A stretch of DNA of 64,000 bases from Bin80 sp965215475 (lineage in GTDB: Bacteria > Bacteroidota > Rhodothermia > Rhodothermales > Bin80), in the NCBI GenBank assembly GCA_965215475.1, contig OZ244061.1, positions 3,038,001 to 3,102,000 of the forward strand, written 5' to 3'. Positions 46,777 to 56,000 of this stretch are shown one piece after another. Every line of letters starts with the position of its first letter. Position 1 is the first letter of the stretch. A program made the translations under genes and the position numbers. A model generated the notes under the pieces. The model was not told the DNA's origin and ran no database searches. It saw nothing but the letters and a program-made list of their open reading frames with translations.

Positions 46777-48006
46777 GTGATTCGCTTTTTTATAGAAACT
46801 TGGGAGAGTTTTTTCATCGCCATTCGTTCGCTGAGTACGAATCGCCTACGCAGTGGTCTGACGATGCTTGGCATCGTCATTGGGATCGTAACCGTGACGG
46901 CAATGATCACGGTCATAAATGGGCTGGAGAACGCAATGGATAGTTCATTAGCTCTCCTGGGTACGAACGCAGTTTATGTTGAGAAAATGGGGTGGTTCAC
47001 AGAACCAAGAGAGCGGTCACGTCAATGGTCCAGGCCCGATTTGCGTGCAGATCTGGCAGATCACATTCGAGATCGTTCGGAGTATGCCATTGCGGTGGCC
47101 CCTTTAGTCCAGACAGGTCGACCAATACGGTATCGTGATCGTGCGTTGAGCGGGGTGTTTATTCAGGGTTCGACCCCAGAAATTGCAAGTGTAGATGATG
47201 TAAAGGTTGCGGAAGGGCGTTGGTATAATGAATTGGATAATCTAGTTGGTCGAAATGTTGTCGTAATCGGTCAAGCTGTTAGTGAAGCCCTTTTTCCTAG
47301 CGAGAGAGCATTAGGTAAGATGATCAGAATCGGCGGAAAGAGGTTTGAAGTTATTGGGGTATTGGAAGAGCAGGGCAAGTTTTTTGGATTATTCTCGTTT
47401 GATGAACAGGCGCAGATTCCGATCAAAACATTCGAGCGACACTTTGGGCGCTTTCGGAGTGTAACCATCAAAGTGAATGCGGAATCAGGTGAAACCGTAC
47501 CCATGCTTGAAGAAGAACTCACTGGAATCGTGAGAGCTGCTCGGGGATTGGACGTAATGGAGGAAGATAATTTTGAGGTGAACAAGACCGAAGCATTCCG
47601 GGAGCAATTAGCAGCAGTCAAAACGGTTGTCTACATGATTGGCATATTTCTGACGGGGTTGGCATTGGTGGTAGGAGGGATTGGTGTGATGAATATTATG
47701 TTTGTAACCGTGAAAGAAAGGACGAAAGAAATCGGAGTACGCAAAGCTGTAGGTGCCAGCCGTAGAGCGGTGCTGTCGCAGTTCCTGATTGAGGCCGTAT
47801 TGGTATGCATTGCTGCGGGAGCCACAGGTGTTCTTCTTTCTTTAGGCTTGACGCAGATTATCAATCAATTTGTTCCTGCTTCATTTGCGGTGGGAACCGT
47901 CCTGCTTGCGTTTGGAATATGCGTCGGAGTTGGGATCATATTTGGTGTTGTACCTGCATGGAATGCAGCCCGGATGGATCCTATTGAAGCACTGAGACAC
48001 AGCTGA
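46777..48006 (+). CDS. MacB/FtsX-type ABC transporter permease (1)
   Basis: 409-aa permease with the MacB arrangement: one N-terminal TM (LTMLGIVIGIVTVTAMITVI), a large periplasmic MacB-PCD domain, and three C-terminal TM helices with GVMNIMFVTVKERTKEIGVRKAVGA as the coupling part. It starts at GTG 46777. Its stop overlaps the ATG of a second permease (TGATG), so the two probably form a heterodimer. No ATPase gene is present. A role in export or in lipoprotein or cell-envelope work is inferred from the family. Confidence 0.92.
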   Translation: MIRFFIETWESFFIAIRSLSTNRLRSGLTMLGIVIGIVTVTAMITVINGLENAMDSSLALLGTNAVYVEKMGWFTEPRERSRQWSRPDLRADLADHIRDRSEYAIAVAPLVQTGRPIRYRDRALSGVFIQGSTPEIASVDDVKVAEGRWYNELDNLVGRNVVVIGQAVSEALFPSERALGKMIRIGGKRFEVIGVLEEQGKFFGLFSFDEQAQIPIKTFERHFGRFRSVTIKVNAESGETVPMLEEELTGIVRAARGLDVMEEDNFEVNKTEAFREQLAAVKTVVYMIGIFLTGLALVVGGIGVMNIMFVTVKERTKEIGVRKAVGASRRAVLSQFLIEAVLVCIAAGATGVLLSLGLTQIINQFVPASFAVGTVLLAFGICVGVGIIFGVVPAWNAARMDPIEALRHS

Positions 48007-49229
48007 TGTTCAACCTCGAATTTGTACGTCTAGCTTGGGATGCAGTACGTAGCCACAAGCTTCGTTCGGTGCTCACTTTATTAGGAATTATTATTGGTGT
48101 TTTTGCCATTATTGTGGCTGTGACTGCCGTACAAGTTGTAGAGACAAGAGTGGTGAGTGCAATTGAGTCTTTTGGGGCGACAACCTTCACCATTTCCAGG
48201 GCCGACGGATTTAGTCAATCCGGTTCCAGATATCGTGCACGGAGAAATCTGACGTATGACGATATGGTCAAATATGCGGAAAGAGCAAAATTGCCTTCTG
48301 CAGTTAGTCCAACGATGGACATATTGGGACCTGTAGAAGGTCGATATGGAGATCGTAAGACCGAAAATATTATTACAAAATTCGGAGTGAACGAGGATTG
48401 GATACAAACGAATGGGTTTGACATTGGACAAGGTCGAAATATAACGGAGCTGGACGTAGAATTGGGGCGAGATGTTGTCGTGATCGGATATGATATCGGT
48501 GAGCGACTGTTTCCGAATATTAATCCGGTTGGGAAACCCGTTGTAATCGGTGGGAAACGTTACCGAATTGTCGGCGTGATGGCAGAGAAAGGCGATGTTT
48601 TTGGAAACAATGTTGATATCCTAGCACTAGTTCCGATCACGAATATGATTCAGTCCTACAGTGCAGGGCAGCGAAACATAGAGATCAAAGTAGAGACACG
48701 CAGCATGGATGTCATTGATGAGGCAATGGAAGAAGCAATTGGTATATTTAGGGTTGTCCGTAATGTTGAGGTAGGGGAAGACAATAATTTTGAGATTCAA
48801 AGTTCAGAAGCTTTCTTGGGCCGGATAACCGGTTTTACGGGGCAAGTAAAATTGGGCGGAGCCGTTGTGGGTCTGATTACACTGCTTTCTGCAGGGATTG
48901 GGATCATGAATATTATGCTCGTTTCCGTTGCCGAGCGTACGAAAGAAATTGGAGTACGCAAAGCGGTTGGTGCGCGCCGCCGTGACGTTCTAAGCCAGTT
49001 CCTTTATGAAGCGATCTTTCTTTGCCAGATTGGTGGAATCACGGGCATTCTGATAGGAGTTTTGGGGGGGAACGTGGTAGGGCGATTTTTTGATGTGTCT
49101 TTCGTATTTCCATGGACGTGGGCGATCGGTGCAGTACTTGGTGTTACAGTAATTGCAATGGCATTTGGAGTCTATCCTGCATTCAAGGCAGCTAGTCTTG
49201 ATCCTATTGAGTCTCTGCGTCACGAGTAA
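48006..49229 (+). CDS. MacB/FtsX-type ABC transporter permease (2)
   Basis: 407-aa paralogue of the upstream permease, with the same layout: LTLLGIIIGVFAIIVAVTAV near the N-terminus, a periplasmic domain, and GIMNIMLVSVAERTKEIGVR with YPAFKAASLDPIESLRHE at the end. It is joined to the first permease by TGATG and to rpiA by TAATG overlaps, so all three are one transcription and translation unit. Confidence 0.92.
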   Translation: MFNLEFVRLAWDAVRSHKLRSVLTLLGIIIGVFAIIVAVTAVQVVETRVVSAIESFGATTFTISRADGFSQSGSRYRARRNLTYDDMVKYAERAKLPSAVSPTMDILGPVEGRYGDRKTENIITKFGVNEDWIQTNGFDIGQGRNITELDVELGRDVVVIGYDIGERLFPNINPVGKPVVIGGKRYRIVGVMAEKGDVFGNNVDILALVPITNMIQSYSAGQRNIEIKVETRSMDVIDEAMEEAIGIFRVVRNVEVGEDNNFEIQSSEAFLGRITGFTGQVKLGGAVVGLITLLSAGIGIMNIMLVSVAERTKEIGVRKAVGARRRDVLSQFLYEAIFLCQIGGITGILIGVLGGNVVGRFFDVSFVFPWTWAIGAVLGVTVIAMAFGVYPAFKAASLDPIESLRHE

Positions 49230-49927
49230 TGGACCAGGATTTGGCCAAAAGACGAGCTGGAAATGAAGCGGCCCGTCTTATAGAACACGGCATGACGATT
49301 GGACTTGGAACGGGTTCAACCACGGCATTTGCACTAGCGGCCATTGGAAAGAGGATTTTGGAAGAGGGCTTACAAGTGAGAGGGATTCCTACCTCAAGTT
49401 CTGCCGAGATTGAAGCGCGAAAACAAGGAATCCCGGTCTGTACCTTTGACGATGTGCAAGGCAAGCTAGATATCGCTTTTGATGGTGCAGACGAGGTAAG
49501 TCCAGAGCTTGATTTAATCAAGGGAAGGGGGGCAGCACAAACGCGTGAGAAAATTATTGCCAGTCAAGCCAGTCGTCTCATGATCTTGGTAGATCCTTCC
49601 AAACTGGTAAAGCAACTGGGTACAAAGGTGCCCGTACCGATTGAGATCGTTCCACTTGCCGCACCGGTGATTCTGGATACTCTCCAGCGCATGGGGGCCT
49701 GCGCATCTATACGTTTAGGGGTACGCAAAGATGGCCCTATTGTTACAGATCAGGGGTTCTGGGTAATTGATGCAAAATTTCCCTCGATTGACCATCCGGC
49801 AGAGCTTAGCCGCGAATTATTGGAGCTGCCGGGCGTTTTAGATCACGGATTATTTGTTGGTCTTGCAACGGAAGTGATTGTGGGTACAGAGTCTAGTGTT
49901 GAGGTGATTCAACGCCCGGTGAGTTAG
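49229..49927 (+). CDS. rpiA: Ribose-5-phosphate isomerase A
   Basis: 232-aa enzyme that interconverts ribose-5-phosphate and ribulose-5-phosphate in the pentose phosphate pathway. Active-site motifs are GLGTGSTTAFAL, AFDGADEVSPELDLIKGRGAA (DGADE and KGRG) and EIVPLA. The ATG overlaps the preceding permease stop. It meets tonB tail to tail across a terminator. Confidence 0.96.
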   Translation: MDQDLAKRRAGNEAARLIEHGMTIGLGTGSTTAFALAAIGKRILEEGLQVRGIPTSSSAEIEARKQGIPVCTFDDVQGKLDIAFDGADEVSPELDLIKGRGAAQTREKIIASQASRLMILVDPSKLVKQLGTKVPVPIEIVPLAAPVILDTLQRMGACASIRLGVRKDGPIVTDQGFWVIDAKFPSIDHPAELSRELLELPGVLDHGLFVGLATEVIVGTESSVEVIQRPVS

Positions 49928-49942
49928 GATAAGAAGGCTGCG

Positions 49943-49983
49943 AATTCCAGTGAATGGGGACGACAGTCAATCTGGTGGAATAG
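49943..49983 (+). repeat. Weak copy of the IS-end-like repeat
   Basis: GAATTCCAGTGAATGGGGAC followed by AGTCAATCTGGTGGAA resembles the repeat at 22720-22763 (inverted) and 11746-11789, with more mismatches. It lies just behind rpiA. Could be an old end-remnant or chance. Confidence 0.35.
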
Positions 49984-50089
49984 CCAATGGGGATTGATCC
50001 GACTGATTTGCATCTAGGAATACAAGATACATGCCTGCATTACCATCCCTATGCGGGCAGGATTTACATTTACGATAGTCATTCAAAAA

Positions 50090-50124
50090 GTAAGCCCTGT
50101 GTCTTAAAAAGGCACAGGGCTTAC
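50090..50124 (-). terminator. Intrinsic terminator behind tonB
   Basis: Perfect 12-bp stem GTAAGCCCTGTG / CACAGGGCTTAC with an 11-nt loop, followed on the minus strand by TTTTT. It lies 27 nt past the tonB stop and may also stop transcription from rpiA. Confidence 0.88.
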
Positions 50125-50150
50125 CAATTGATTGCAAGAAGTGATCTTGA

Positions 50151-50816
50151 TCAACGCAACTTGAATACTATAGGAAGAGACATTCTTACTTTTACGGCGC
50201 GTCCACGCTGCCGGCCAGGAATGAATTTGGCATGTTCCGTGATCACCCGAATTGCTTCTTCATCGCAACCACCCCCAATACCGCGCACAATTACGGGTTC
50301 ACTTACGTCTCCGTTTTCATCCACGATAAATTGTACGATTACTCTGCCATCAATATTGGCCTTGCGTGCTAATTCAGGGTACCTTGCCTTGGCCTGCAGA
50401 CCACCGATACCTCCAATGAGCTCAGGGCTCTGTTCAACAATCTCAAAGATCTCGGGCTCTTCCATCACTTCCTCTTCTTCCGGTGGGGGAGGTGGCGGCG
50501 GTACGTTGATAGGCGCATCGAAGTCTAGTGAGGCATCAAGGTCCAAATCATCATCTTCTAAGATCTCATCATTCGGGACCTCAACAGGAACAGGAGGACG
50601 CGGAGGAGGTGGCGGTTTTTGGATCTGCTCGGTTTGCAGGATCTCTTCCATTTGGACGACTTCCTGTTCAACTTGCTCAATCTCCATCCCTTCTCCACGT
50701 TCAAGATTCGCGTTAAATGCAAGAATGAGTAGGAGGAGCGAAGCAATCATACCAACCTGTACAAAGAAACCATATGTCCTTTTCAGGTCCGCTGATGGAG
50801 TTTTACGTAGTGCCAT
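50151..50816 (-). CDS. tonB: TonB-like energy transducer
   Basis: 221-aa inner-membrane protein that passes proton-motive energy to outer-membrane receptors. An N-terminal TM (VGMIASLLLLILAFN) is followed by a Pro-rich spacer (KPPPPPRPPVPVEVP, INVPPPPPPPEEEE) and an acidic stretch. The C-terminal TonB domain reads KARYPELARKANIDGRVIVQ and FIPGRQRGRAVKVRMSLPI. It is followed by a strong terminator. Confidence 0.93.
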   Translation of the reverse strand: MALRKTPSADLKRTYGFFVQVGMIASLLLLILAFNANLERGEGMEIEQVEQEVVQMEEILQTEQIQKPPPPPRPPVPVEVPNDEILEDDDLDLDASLDFDAPINVPPPPPPPEEEEVMEEPEIFEIVEQSPELIGGIGGLQAKARYPELARKANIDGRVIVQFIVDENGDVSEPVIVRGIGGGCDEEAIRVITEHAKFIPGRQRGRAVKVRMSLPIVFKLR

Positions 50817-50927
50817 GATTCACCGGGTTTTGCTGTTATGGATAAGTATGTGTGAATATACGGAAAGAAATGCTCAAGACGAAGTTCTATAATCTACGTT
50901 CATGAAGAAATACTGGTTCCCAGGGAA

Positions 50928-52529
50928 TTAAAATTTTTGCAATGAAGTAAGAGCAGTAACCATCCCGTCAATCATATCCCCCGCAATCATCGTGCCGGGA
51001 TGATATTTTTCCGAGTATTGATCTGCGGTTAGTCCTCCGATATGAGAGGCACATACCGCTGCGGTGGAGGTAGTACAGCCCTGGGCCAGTAGACCAGCAC
51101 ATAGGCCGGCCAAAACATCTCCTGTTCCTGCCGTAGCGAGAGAAGGATTCGGTCGCCCACATACAAAAGCTTCATCCTGGCCATGAGAGACGATCGTCGG
51201 ATGACCTTTGAGTAGGAGAGTACAATTCCAACGAGAGGACCAATGAAGGGCTGATTCAATTCGATCGAGTTTGTCCGATTCTGTGATCATTCGTTCGAAT
51301 TCTCCTGAATGGGGGGTAAGAATCCAGTTCCTCTCCTGATTGGAGTGATTAAGGAGTTGTGCAGCAGTAACAAGAGCATCTGCATCTACGACCACGGGTA
51401 TTGTACAGGATTGCAAGATTCGCCGAACGAAATGCTGAGTATTGGGATGTTGACCTAATCCTGGACCAATGACCACGGAGTTTGCTTTTGCAAGCCAAGG
51501 CTGGAGTGTAGTCATTGCAACATCGGGTTCAATTCCACCGTCGGGGCATTCGGCTAAGCGGATAGCTGGAATTTCTGTCATCGTAGTAGCCAGAATACTT
51601 TGGATGCTTTCGGGTACAGCACAGGCTACGTAGCCCGCCCCAATACGTGCCGCCGCGCGAGCAGCCAGAATGGGAGCACCAGAAAGTCCAGGAGATCCCC
51701 CGATCACCAGCACCATTCCCGCACTATACTTATTCGCCTGTAGATCTCGAATAGGAAGATAGGATGAGATTGCTTTATCTGTTGAGACCCAATGGATCTC
51801 AGACGTCATATTGTCCAGAATTGTAGACAATGGAAGTCCAATATGGGCCAGTTCCAGCTTTCCCGAATAAACAGGGCCCTGTCCAAACAACAATCCCGGT
51901 TTGTATGCACTGAAGGTGATCGTTAATTCAGCACGTACCACTTCCCCAAGTGGGGATCCCGTATCCGCATGTAGCCCTGATGGAAGATCAAGTGCAACCA
52001 CGGGTGCATCTGCAGTATTCAGCGCATTCACCAAGCTCACGATATCTCCTTTCAGGGGTCGATTCACCCCCACTCCCAATAAAGCGTCAATATACAGATC
52101 CGCCTTAGGGAGTGGTTTGTGGGGATCATCTTCAAACTGTAGCCGATCGGATGGATCAGACTCTTTCAATTTTTGGAGAAAGCTCCAATTTTGTTTGGCT
52201 TCTCGAGTTGATGGAGGTTTTAGGGAGACAACATGTACGAAGGCACCGTGATTGTAGAGGGTGCGTGCAACGACGTACCCGTCTCCTCCATTATTACCGC
52301 TCCCACAGCAGACAACGATCTTACGACCATGCATCGGACCATACTCGCGTTCAATGATGAAAGCTGTGCTTCTGCCAGCATTTTCCATGAGCGTTACAGC
52401 AGAGAACCCGAATACTTCATTGGCCAATTGGTCGAATTTTTGTTGTGTACGCCCCCTTAATAGTGGTAGAAAACCTGCGGAGAAAGGATCTGACGTCAAT
52501 AGAGTTCTATGTGTAATCTGAGCTTCCAT
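50928..52529 (-). CDS. nnr: Bifunctional NAD(P)H-hydrate epimerase / ADP-dependent dehydratase
   Basis: 533-aa fusion that repairs damaged NADHX and NADPHX. The N-terminal epimerase (YjeF_N) has LMENAGRSTAFII and CCGSGNNGGDGYVVARTLYN. The C-terminal dehydratase (carbohydrate-kinase fold) has VIGGSPGLSGAPILAARAAA, VIGPGLGQHPN, ILTPHSGEFERMI and ATAGTGDVLAGLCAGLL. Length is normal. It is the last gene of the minus-strand operon that starts with yidD, 6 nt behind the lipoprotein gene. Confidence 0.94.
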   Translation of the reverse strand: MEAQITHRTLLTSDPFSAGFLPLLRGRTQQKFDQLANEVFGFSAVTLMENAGRSTAFIIEREYGPMHGRKIVVCCGSGNNGGDGYVVARTLYNHGAFVHVVSLKPPSTREAKQNWSFLQKLKESDPSDRLQFEDDPHKPLPKADLYIDALLGVGVNRPLKGDIVSLVNALNTADAPVVALDLPSGLHADTGSPLGEVVRAELTITFSAYKPGLLFGQGPVYSGKLELAHIGLPLSTILDNMTSEIHWVSTDKAISSYLPIRDLQANKYSAGMVLVIGGSPGLSGAPILAARAAARIGAGYVACAVPESIQSILATTMTEIPAIRLAECPDGGIEPDVAMTTLQPWLAKANSVVIGPGLGQHPNTQHFVRRILQSCTIPVVVDADALVTAAQLLNHSNQERNWILTPHSGEFERMITESDKLDRIESALHWSSRWNCTLLLKGHPTIVSHGQDEAFVCGRPNPSLATAGTGDVLAGLCAGLLAQGCTTSTAAVCASHIGGLTADQYSEKYHPGTMIAGDMIDGMVTALTSLQKF

Positions 52530-52535
52530 AAGAGT

Positions 52536-54191
52536 TTACTGACCAATCGGTGGGAGAGATTTTCGAATAGATTGTCCGATTCTTAATGTATCGGGTAGTG
52601 CAGTATCCCATCGGGGGCGAATGGTTGTGGGTCCAGAGGTCCAGGTAACTGGTTCGGCGGCCTGATAAGGATCAATTAAGCCCCCATCCCAGTGACCATT
52701 ACGGTTTCGATCAATGAACGCACGTAAGTGATAGCTGTTTTCCGGGAGATTGTCGAAGATGAAAGAACCCTCTGAATCAGACGATTTCGTTGCCAGTATC
52801 TGACCATCCGAATTCATAAGTGTGACCAACACACTATCTCCGGCTGGAATCGTGACCCCACTCAAACTCCCCAAAGAACGGGCTCCCAATCGTTCAAAGG
52901 AGTGTACATATGTACTGTCTGGTTGCCGTACAGATACCCTGTAGACTTGGGTTGGGTCATCCAGTGACAGTAAGGAATAAGTAGTCCCATTAAAGGTTCG
53001 AATTTCGAAATTCACGGAAGTACCATTAGAATCCTGAACGCTGATTAGGCTTTCTAGAAGTGATGCTTCCACAGGCTGATCGAAAACGATTTGGGGAGTT
53101 TCCCACGGTGCCAGTTGGTATGGATTTTCTGTGTCACTGGGAAGGAACTGCCGGAATGTTGGCTCACTCGTAACCGTACGTATAGAACCCCTAAAATAGG
53201 TGGTATCCAGTTGTACAGTATTTCTGCTGGAGTCTTGCAGGGAAGGGGAAGGGAAAAGGGCATAAGAATTCTCCATAAGCGGATCTACTGACAGATAGAT
53301 GATCTGAGGAGTTGATTCCAATTGATAACTAGATTTAACGGAGACAGGAGCTAGGCTGACCGAGTCCACAATGCTCCAAGATTCACCGGTTGGATCTTGC
53401 AAGGAGACACTTTCGCCGAAGCGGAGTTCTATAATCTTGTTTGAAGTTGCACGGACTCTTTCAATGGATGGTCCAATCGTGTCTACTTTTGTATACACCC
53501 AATTTGAATATGTTTTACTTGTATCCGGTGTAGCGCGGATTGCTTTAACAGGAGGAACCGCATACCATTCACCAGGATCAGCTCTCATATTCTGGTTCAG
53601 ATCCTGTAATCCGAGAACGAAAAAATCTGAATTTCGAACATAACTGAACTCAAACCTTCCTTCCGAATCCGTTTGTGTTTGATAGGACGCAGATTGATCA
53701 ATTCTGTCTTGTGCGGAATAGGCAAAAACCATTAATCCTGCAACGGGCAAGCCTTGTTCAGGATCAACGATCTGACCACGTAAGCGTCCCTGATCAATTA
53801 CTGACCCAGTGGCGAAGGCAAAAGATAAGGGGCTTTTGAGCCGAACCCCACGCCAATCCCGAAACTCATCATCGAGGGTAATCACATAGGTGGTGGAGTC
53901 TCTCAGAGGCTCAGGAAGTTGTATGGTTACAGATTTTCGGCGCCATCGATATCGAAGCCTTCCCTGTGGAGCCGGGACGATAGACAGAGCTCGTGCAAAA
54001 GAGGCCTCATTTACGAATTCTGAAAAAACGAGCCGAAGTTCAGAAGGAGATACATTTACGGATTCATGAGGAGGATCTGTAGAAACTAGATAGGGGGGCG
54101 TATCATCGCGTGCCCCCCCCATGGGGGGGCGTGGATCTGCGCAACCACAGATCAGCAGAAGACTAAGAAAGACAATCTTACGAGTCAGCAC
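52536..54191 (-). CDS. Ig-like domain lipoprotein
   Basis: Exported lipoprotein of about 551 aa. The GTG at 54191 gives a signal with LLLICGC, better than the longer frame. Residues after it (PPYLVSTDPPHESVNVSPSE) start an SbsA/Big_5-type Ig-like domain. Later RLRGQIVDPEQGLPVAGLMV and a repeat near the C-terminus (LLNRNGHWDGG-like LMVFAY / DRNRNGHWDGGL) resemble carboxypeptidase regulatory-like domains. Such proteins are common in Bacteroidota-type genomes; function unknown. The start overlaps the upstream gene by 14 nt. Confidence 0.8.
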   Translation of the reverse strand: MLTRKIVFLSLLLICGCADPRPPMGGARDDTPPYLVSTDPPHESVNVSPSELRLVFSEFVNEASFARALSIVPAPQGRLRYRWRRKSVTIQLPEPLRDSTTYVITLDDEFRDWRGVRLKSPLSFAFATGSVIDQGRLRGQIVDPEQGLPVAGLMVFAYSAQDRIDQSASYQTQTDSEGRFEFSYVRNSDFFVLGLQDLNQNMRADPGEWYAVPPVKAIRATPDTSKTYSNWVYTKVDTIGPSIERVRATSNKIIELRFGESVSLQDPTGESWSIVDSVSLAPVSVKSSYQLESTPQIIYLSVDPLMENSYALFPSPSLQDSSRNTVQLDTTYFRGSIRTVTSEPTFRQFLPSDTENPYQLAPWETPQIVFDQPVEASLLESLISVQDSNGTSVNFEIRTFNGTTYSLLSLDDPTQVYRVSVRQPDSTYVHSFERLGARSLGSLSGVTIPAGDSVLVTLMNSDGQILATKSSDSEGSFIFDNLPENSYHLRAFIDRNRNGHWDGGLIDPYQAAEPVTWTSGPTTIRPRWDTALPDTLRIGQSIRKSLPPIGQ

Positions 54192-54780
54192 TATTATTTC
54201 GCAGATTGAAGAAGAGAAATGCGGCAAGTCCAGTCGCCAGGGATATGATTACCGGCTCGAGGTGGCGCCGGATCCATCGATCTGGGGGAAGTTCTGCCTG
54301 AGTTTCAGGATAGGCAGCAGATTCCAGTTCTGGAATGAGATCCTTTGAAATTTCATCTGAGAAGAGCTTCTGGCAGGTATCTCGTACTAGAATCTCACCA
54401 TTTACCCCTAAAAATGTGTACTGCAGATTCAGTTCTGCGGTACGCGAAAATGTTTTTCGTCGGGCCCGCGCATAGGAGATTTTCGACCTGGAAATTTCCC
54501 AAGAAATCAGAAAAGAAGGATTTGAGGTGTACAGAGAATCCGTCAAGAAAAGGGTTTTACCTTGTTGTTGCCAGCGATTGATCAGAGAAGTAGTGACATA
54601 CGGAAGCGGGGATGGAGGGGACAGAGTAAGGGAATCTACCTCTATGGGAACAGATTCCAAGCATGCAACCCCAAGGTTTTCGAATACTTGCCTATTGGTT
54701 AATAGGTCTTGAGCAGAAGCAGATAAAATCGTATTCAGTCCCCACCAACCTGCGAGCAATAAAGCCAAGGGTGGTTTCAT
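54178..54780 (-). CDS. Hypothetical membrane-anchored protein
   Basis: 200 aa of unknown function. It has an N-terminal signal peptide (ALLLAGWWGLNTILSASAQ), an extracytoplasmic domain of about 140 residues, and a C-terminal TM (PVIISLATGLAAFLFFNL) followed by a short polar tail. No family is recognised. Its ATG overlaps the moaB stop (ATGA) and its 3' end overlaps the lipoprotein gene by 14 nt, so it is part of the operon and probably acts in the envelope with the lipoprotein. Confidence 0.72.
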   Translation of the reverse strand: MKPPLALLLAGWWGLNTILSASAQDLLTNRQVFENLGVACLESVPIEVDSLTLSPPSPLPYVTTSLINRWQQQGKTLFLTDSLYTSNPSFLISWEISRSKISYARARRKTFSRTAELNLQYTFLGVNGEILVRDTCQKLFSDEISKDLIPELESAAYPETQAELPPDRWIRRHLEPVIISLATGLAAFLFFNLRNNSADS

Positions 54781-55277
54781 AGTTCATCTTTGAGTAGTTC
54801 AGCAACCAGGTGCCGGGCTTCGGGAAGAATCAACTTTTCCATTGCTAATTCAACAGCTTTGGGAGACCCGGGAACCACAAAAATAATCAGATCCGCATAT
54901 GTACCGGCAATCGCTCGGGAGAGCATTGCTCGACTTCCTACCTGGTCCCAGGAGAGTACGCGGAAAAGTTCTCCAAATCCTGGCAATCTTTTATCTAAAA
55001 GAGGATAAATTGCTTCAAAGGTTTGATCTCTATGACTTATGCCAGTACCTCCACTTATACAGATTATATCTGCGTTTCCAGACTGGGCGTGAATCGTCTC
55101 TCGTATGATATCTGGTTCGTCTGGGATAATACACTGTGAGACAATCATATGCCCACCGCTCTGGACGAATTTGGCCATACATGCGCCGCTCTTATCGGTC
55201 GCTTTGGTTCGGGTATCGCTCACTGTGATGAGGGTAAATCGCAGTGTCACGGGAGCACCTGACTCATGTGGATTCAT
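54777..55277 (-). CDS. moaB: MoaB/MogA family molybdenum cofactor protein
   Basis: 166-aa protein from the ATG at 55277. MogA/MoaB-fold motifs are FTLITVSDTRTKATDKSGAC, IICISGGTGISHRDQTFEAI and FVVPGSPKAVELAMEKLILP. The family adenylylates molybdopterin or helps insert Mo; no other Mo-cofactor gene is in the window. It overlaps yidD by 14 nt. A longer frame up to 55367 would lie inside yidD and is unlikely. Confidence 0.9.
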   Translation of the reverse strand: MNPHESGAPVTLRFTLITVSDTRTKATDKSGACMAKFVQSGGHMIVSQCIIPDEPDIIRETIHAQSGNADIICISGGTGISHRDQTFEAIYPLLDKRLPGFGELFRVLSWDQVGSRAMLSRAIAGTYADLIIFVVPGSPKAVELAMEKLILPEARHLVAELLKDEL

Positions 55278-55515
55278 GGATCTCCTCTCGTGATTCTCCA
55301 AACCATCGGGGAGGATCATACCCGTGCTTTGCCCATGGATGGCATCGAGCGATACGGCATACGGCAAGTATGATTCCTTTTAGCACACCATATTTGTGTA
55401 TGGCCTGAATCGCATAATTGGAACACGAAGGTGTATACCGACATGCGTTGTGTAGATGTGGAGACAATAAAAGTTGATAAGCACGTATGGGTAGTACAAA
55501 AAATCTTCGTATCAT
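55264..55515 (-). CDS. yidD: Membrane protein insertion efficiency factor YidD
   Basis: 83-aa protein with the full family pattern: IRAYQLLLSPHLHNACRYTP, SCSNYAIQAIHKYGVLKGI and RIARCHPWAKHGYDP. It assists YidC-dependent membrane insertion. It is the first gene of the minus-strand operon and is divergent from hisI. Confidence 0.93.
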   Translation of the reverse strand: MIRRFFVLPIRAYQLLLSPHLHNACRYTPSCSNYAIQAIHKYGVLKGIILAVCRIARCHPWAKHGYDPPRWFGESREEIHEST

Positions 55516-55583
55516 TAAAAACTGTGTTTAATACTCCTACAAGTTTTCCGTATAAAGATCCCTAAAAATGATGAATTTTTACG

Positions 55584-55922
55584 ATGAGTAAGCTCACAGC
55601 AGAAAATATAATGGACATAGCATTTAATAAGGATGGCCTTGTTCCCGTCATTGTTCAGGAAGTTAATACGCTAGAGATACTGATGCTGGCATATATGAAC
55701 CTAGATACACTGAAACAAACACTCAGAACTAGGATGATGACCTACTGGAGCCGGTCACGAAAATGTGTGTGGGTAAAAGGGGAAACCAGTGGAAACTTTC
55801 AAATTGTTAAATCCGCGAAATTGGATTGTGATCGAGACACATTATTGTTCATGGTTGAGCAGCAGGGAGGAGGTGCTTGCCATACAGGTGCTCGAAACTG
55901 TTTTTTCCGGGAGTTAATGTAA
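55584..55922 (+). CDS. hisI: Phosphoribosyl-AMP cyclohydrolase
   Basis: 112-aa enzyme of histidine biosynthesis that opens the purine ring of PR-AMP. Motifs: DGLVPVIVQEVNTLEILMLA, TYWSRSRKCVWVKGETSGN, and the Zn site DCDRDTLLF with ACHTGARNCFF. No HisE domain is fused. No other his gene is nearby. Length is normal. Confidence 0.95.
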   Translation: MSKLTAENIMDIAFNKDGLVPVIVQEVNTLEILMLAYMNLDTLKQTLRTRMMTYWSRSRKCVWVKGETSGNFQIVKSAKLDCDRDTLLFMVEQQGGGACHTGARNCFFRELM

Positions 55923-56000
55923 GATGGTGAGGGTACGTGTCTTGGAATTCGTCGATTCAGCGTGAAGGGGCCCGTCAAATGATTTACGTATGATCTTGGA

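Noticed and set aside
49987..50892. Long plus-strand ORF rich in Ser and Gly
   Set aside because: It is the mirror of tonB and its proline-rich spacer, across the tonB terminator; composition is not protein-like.
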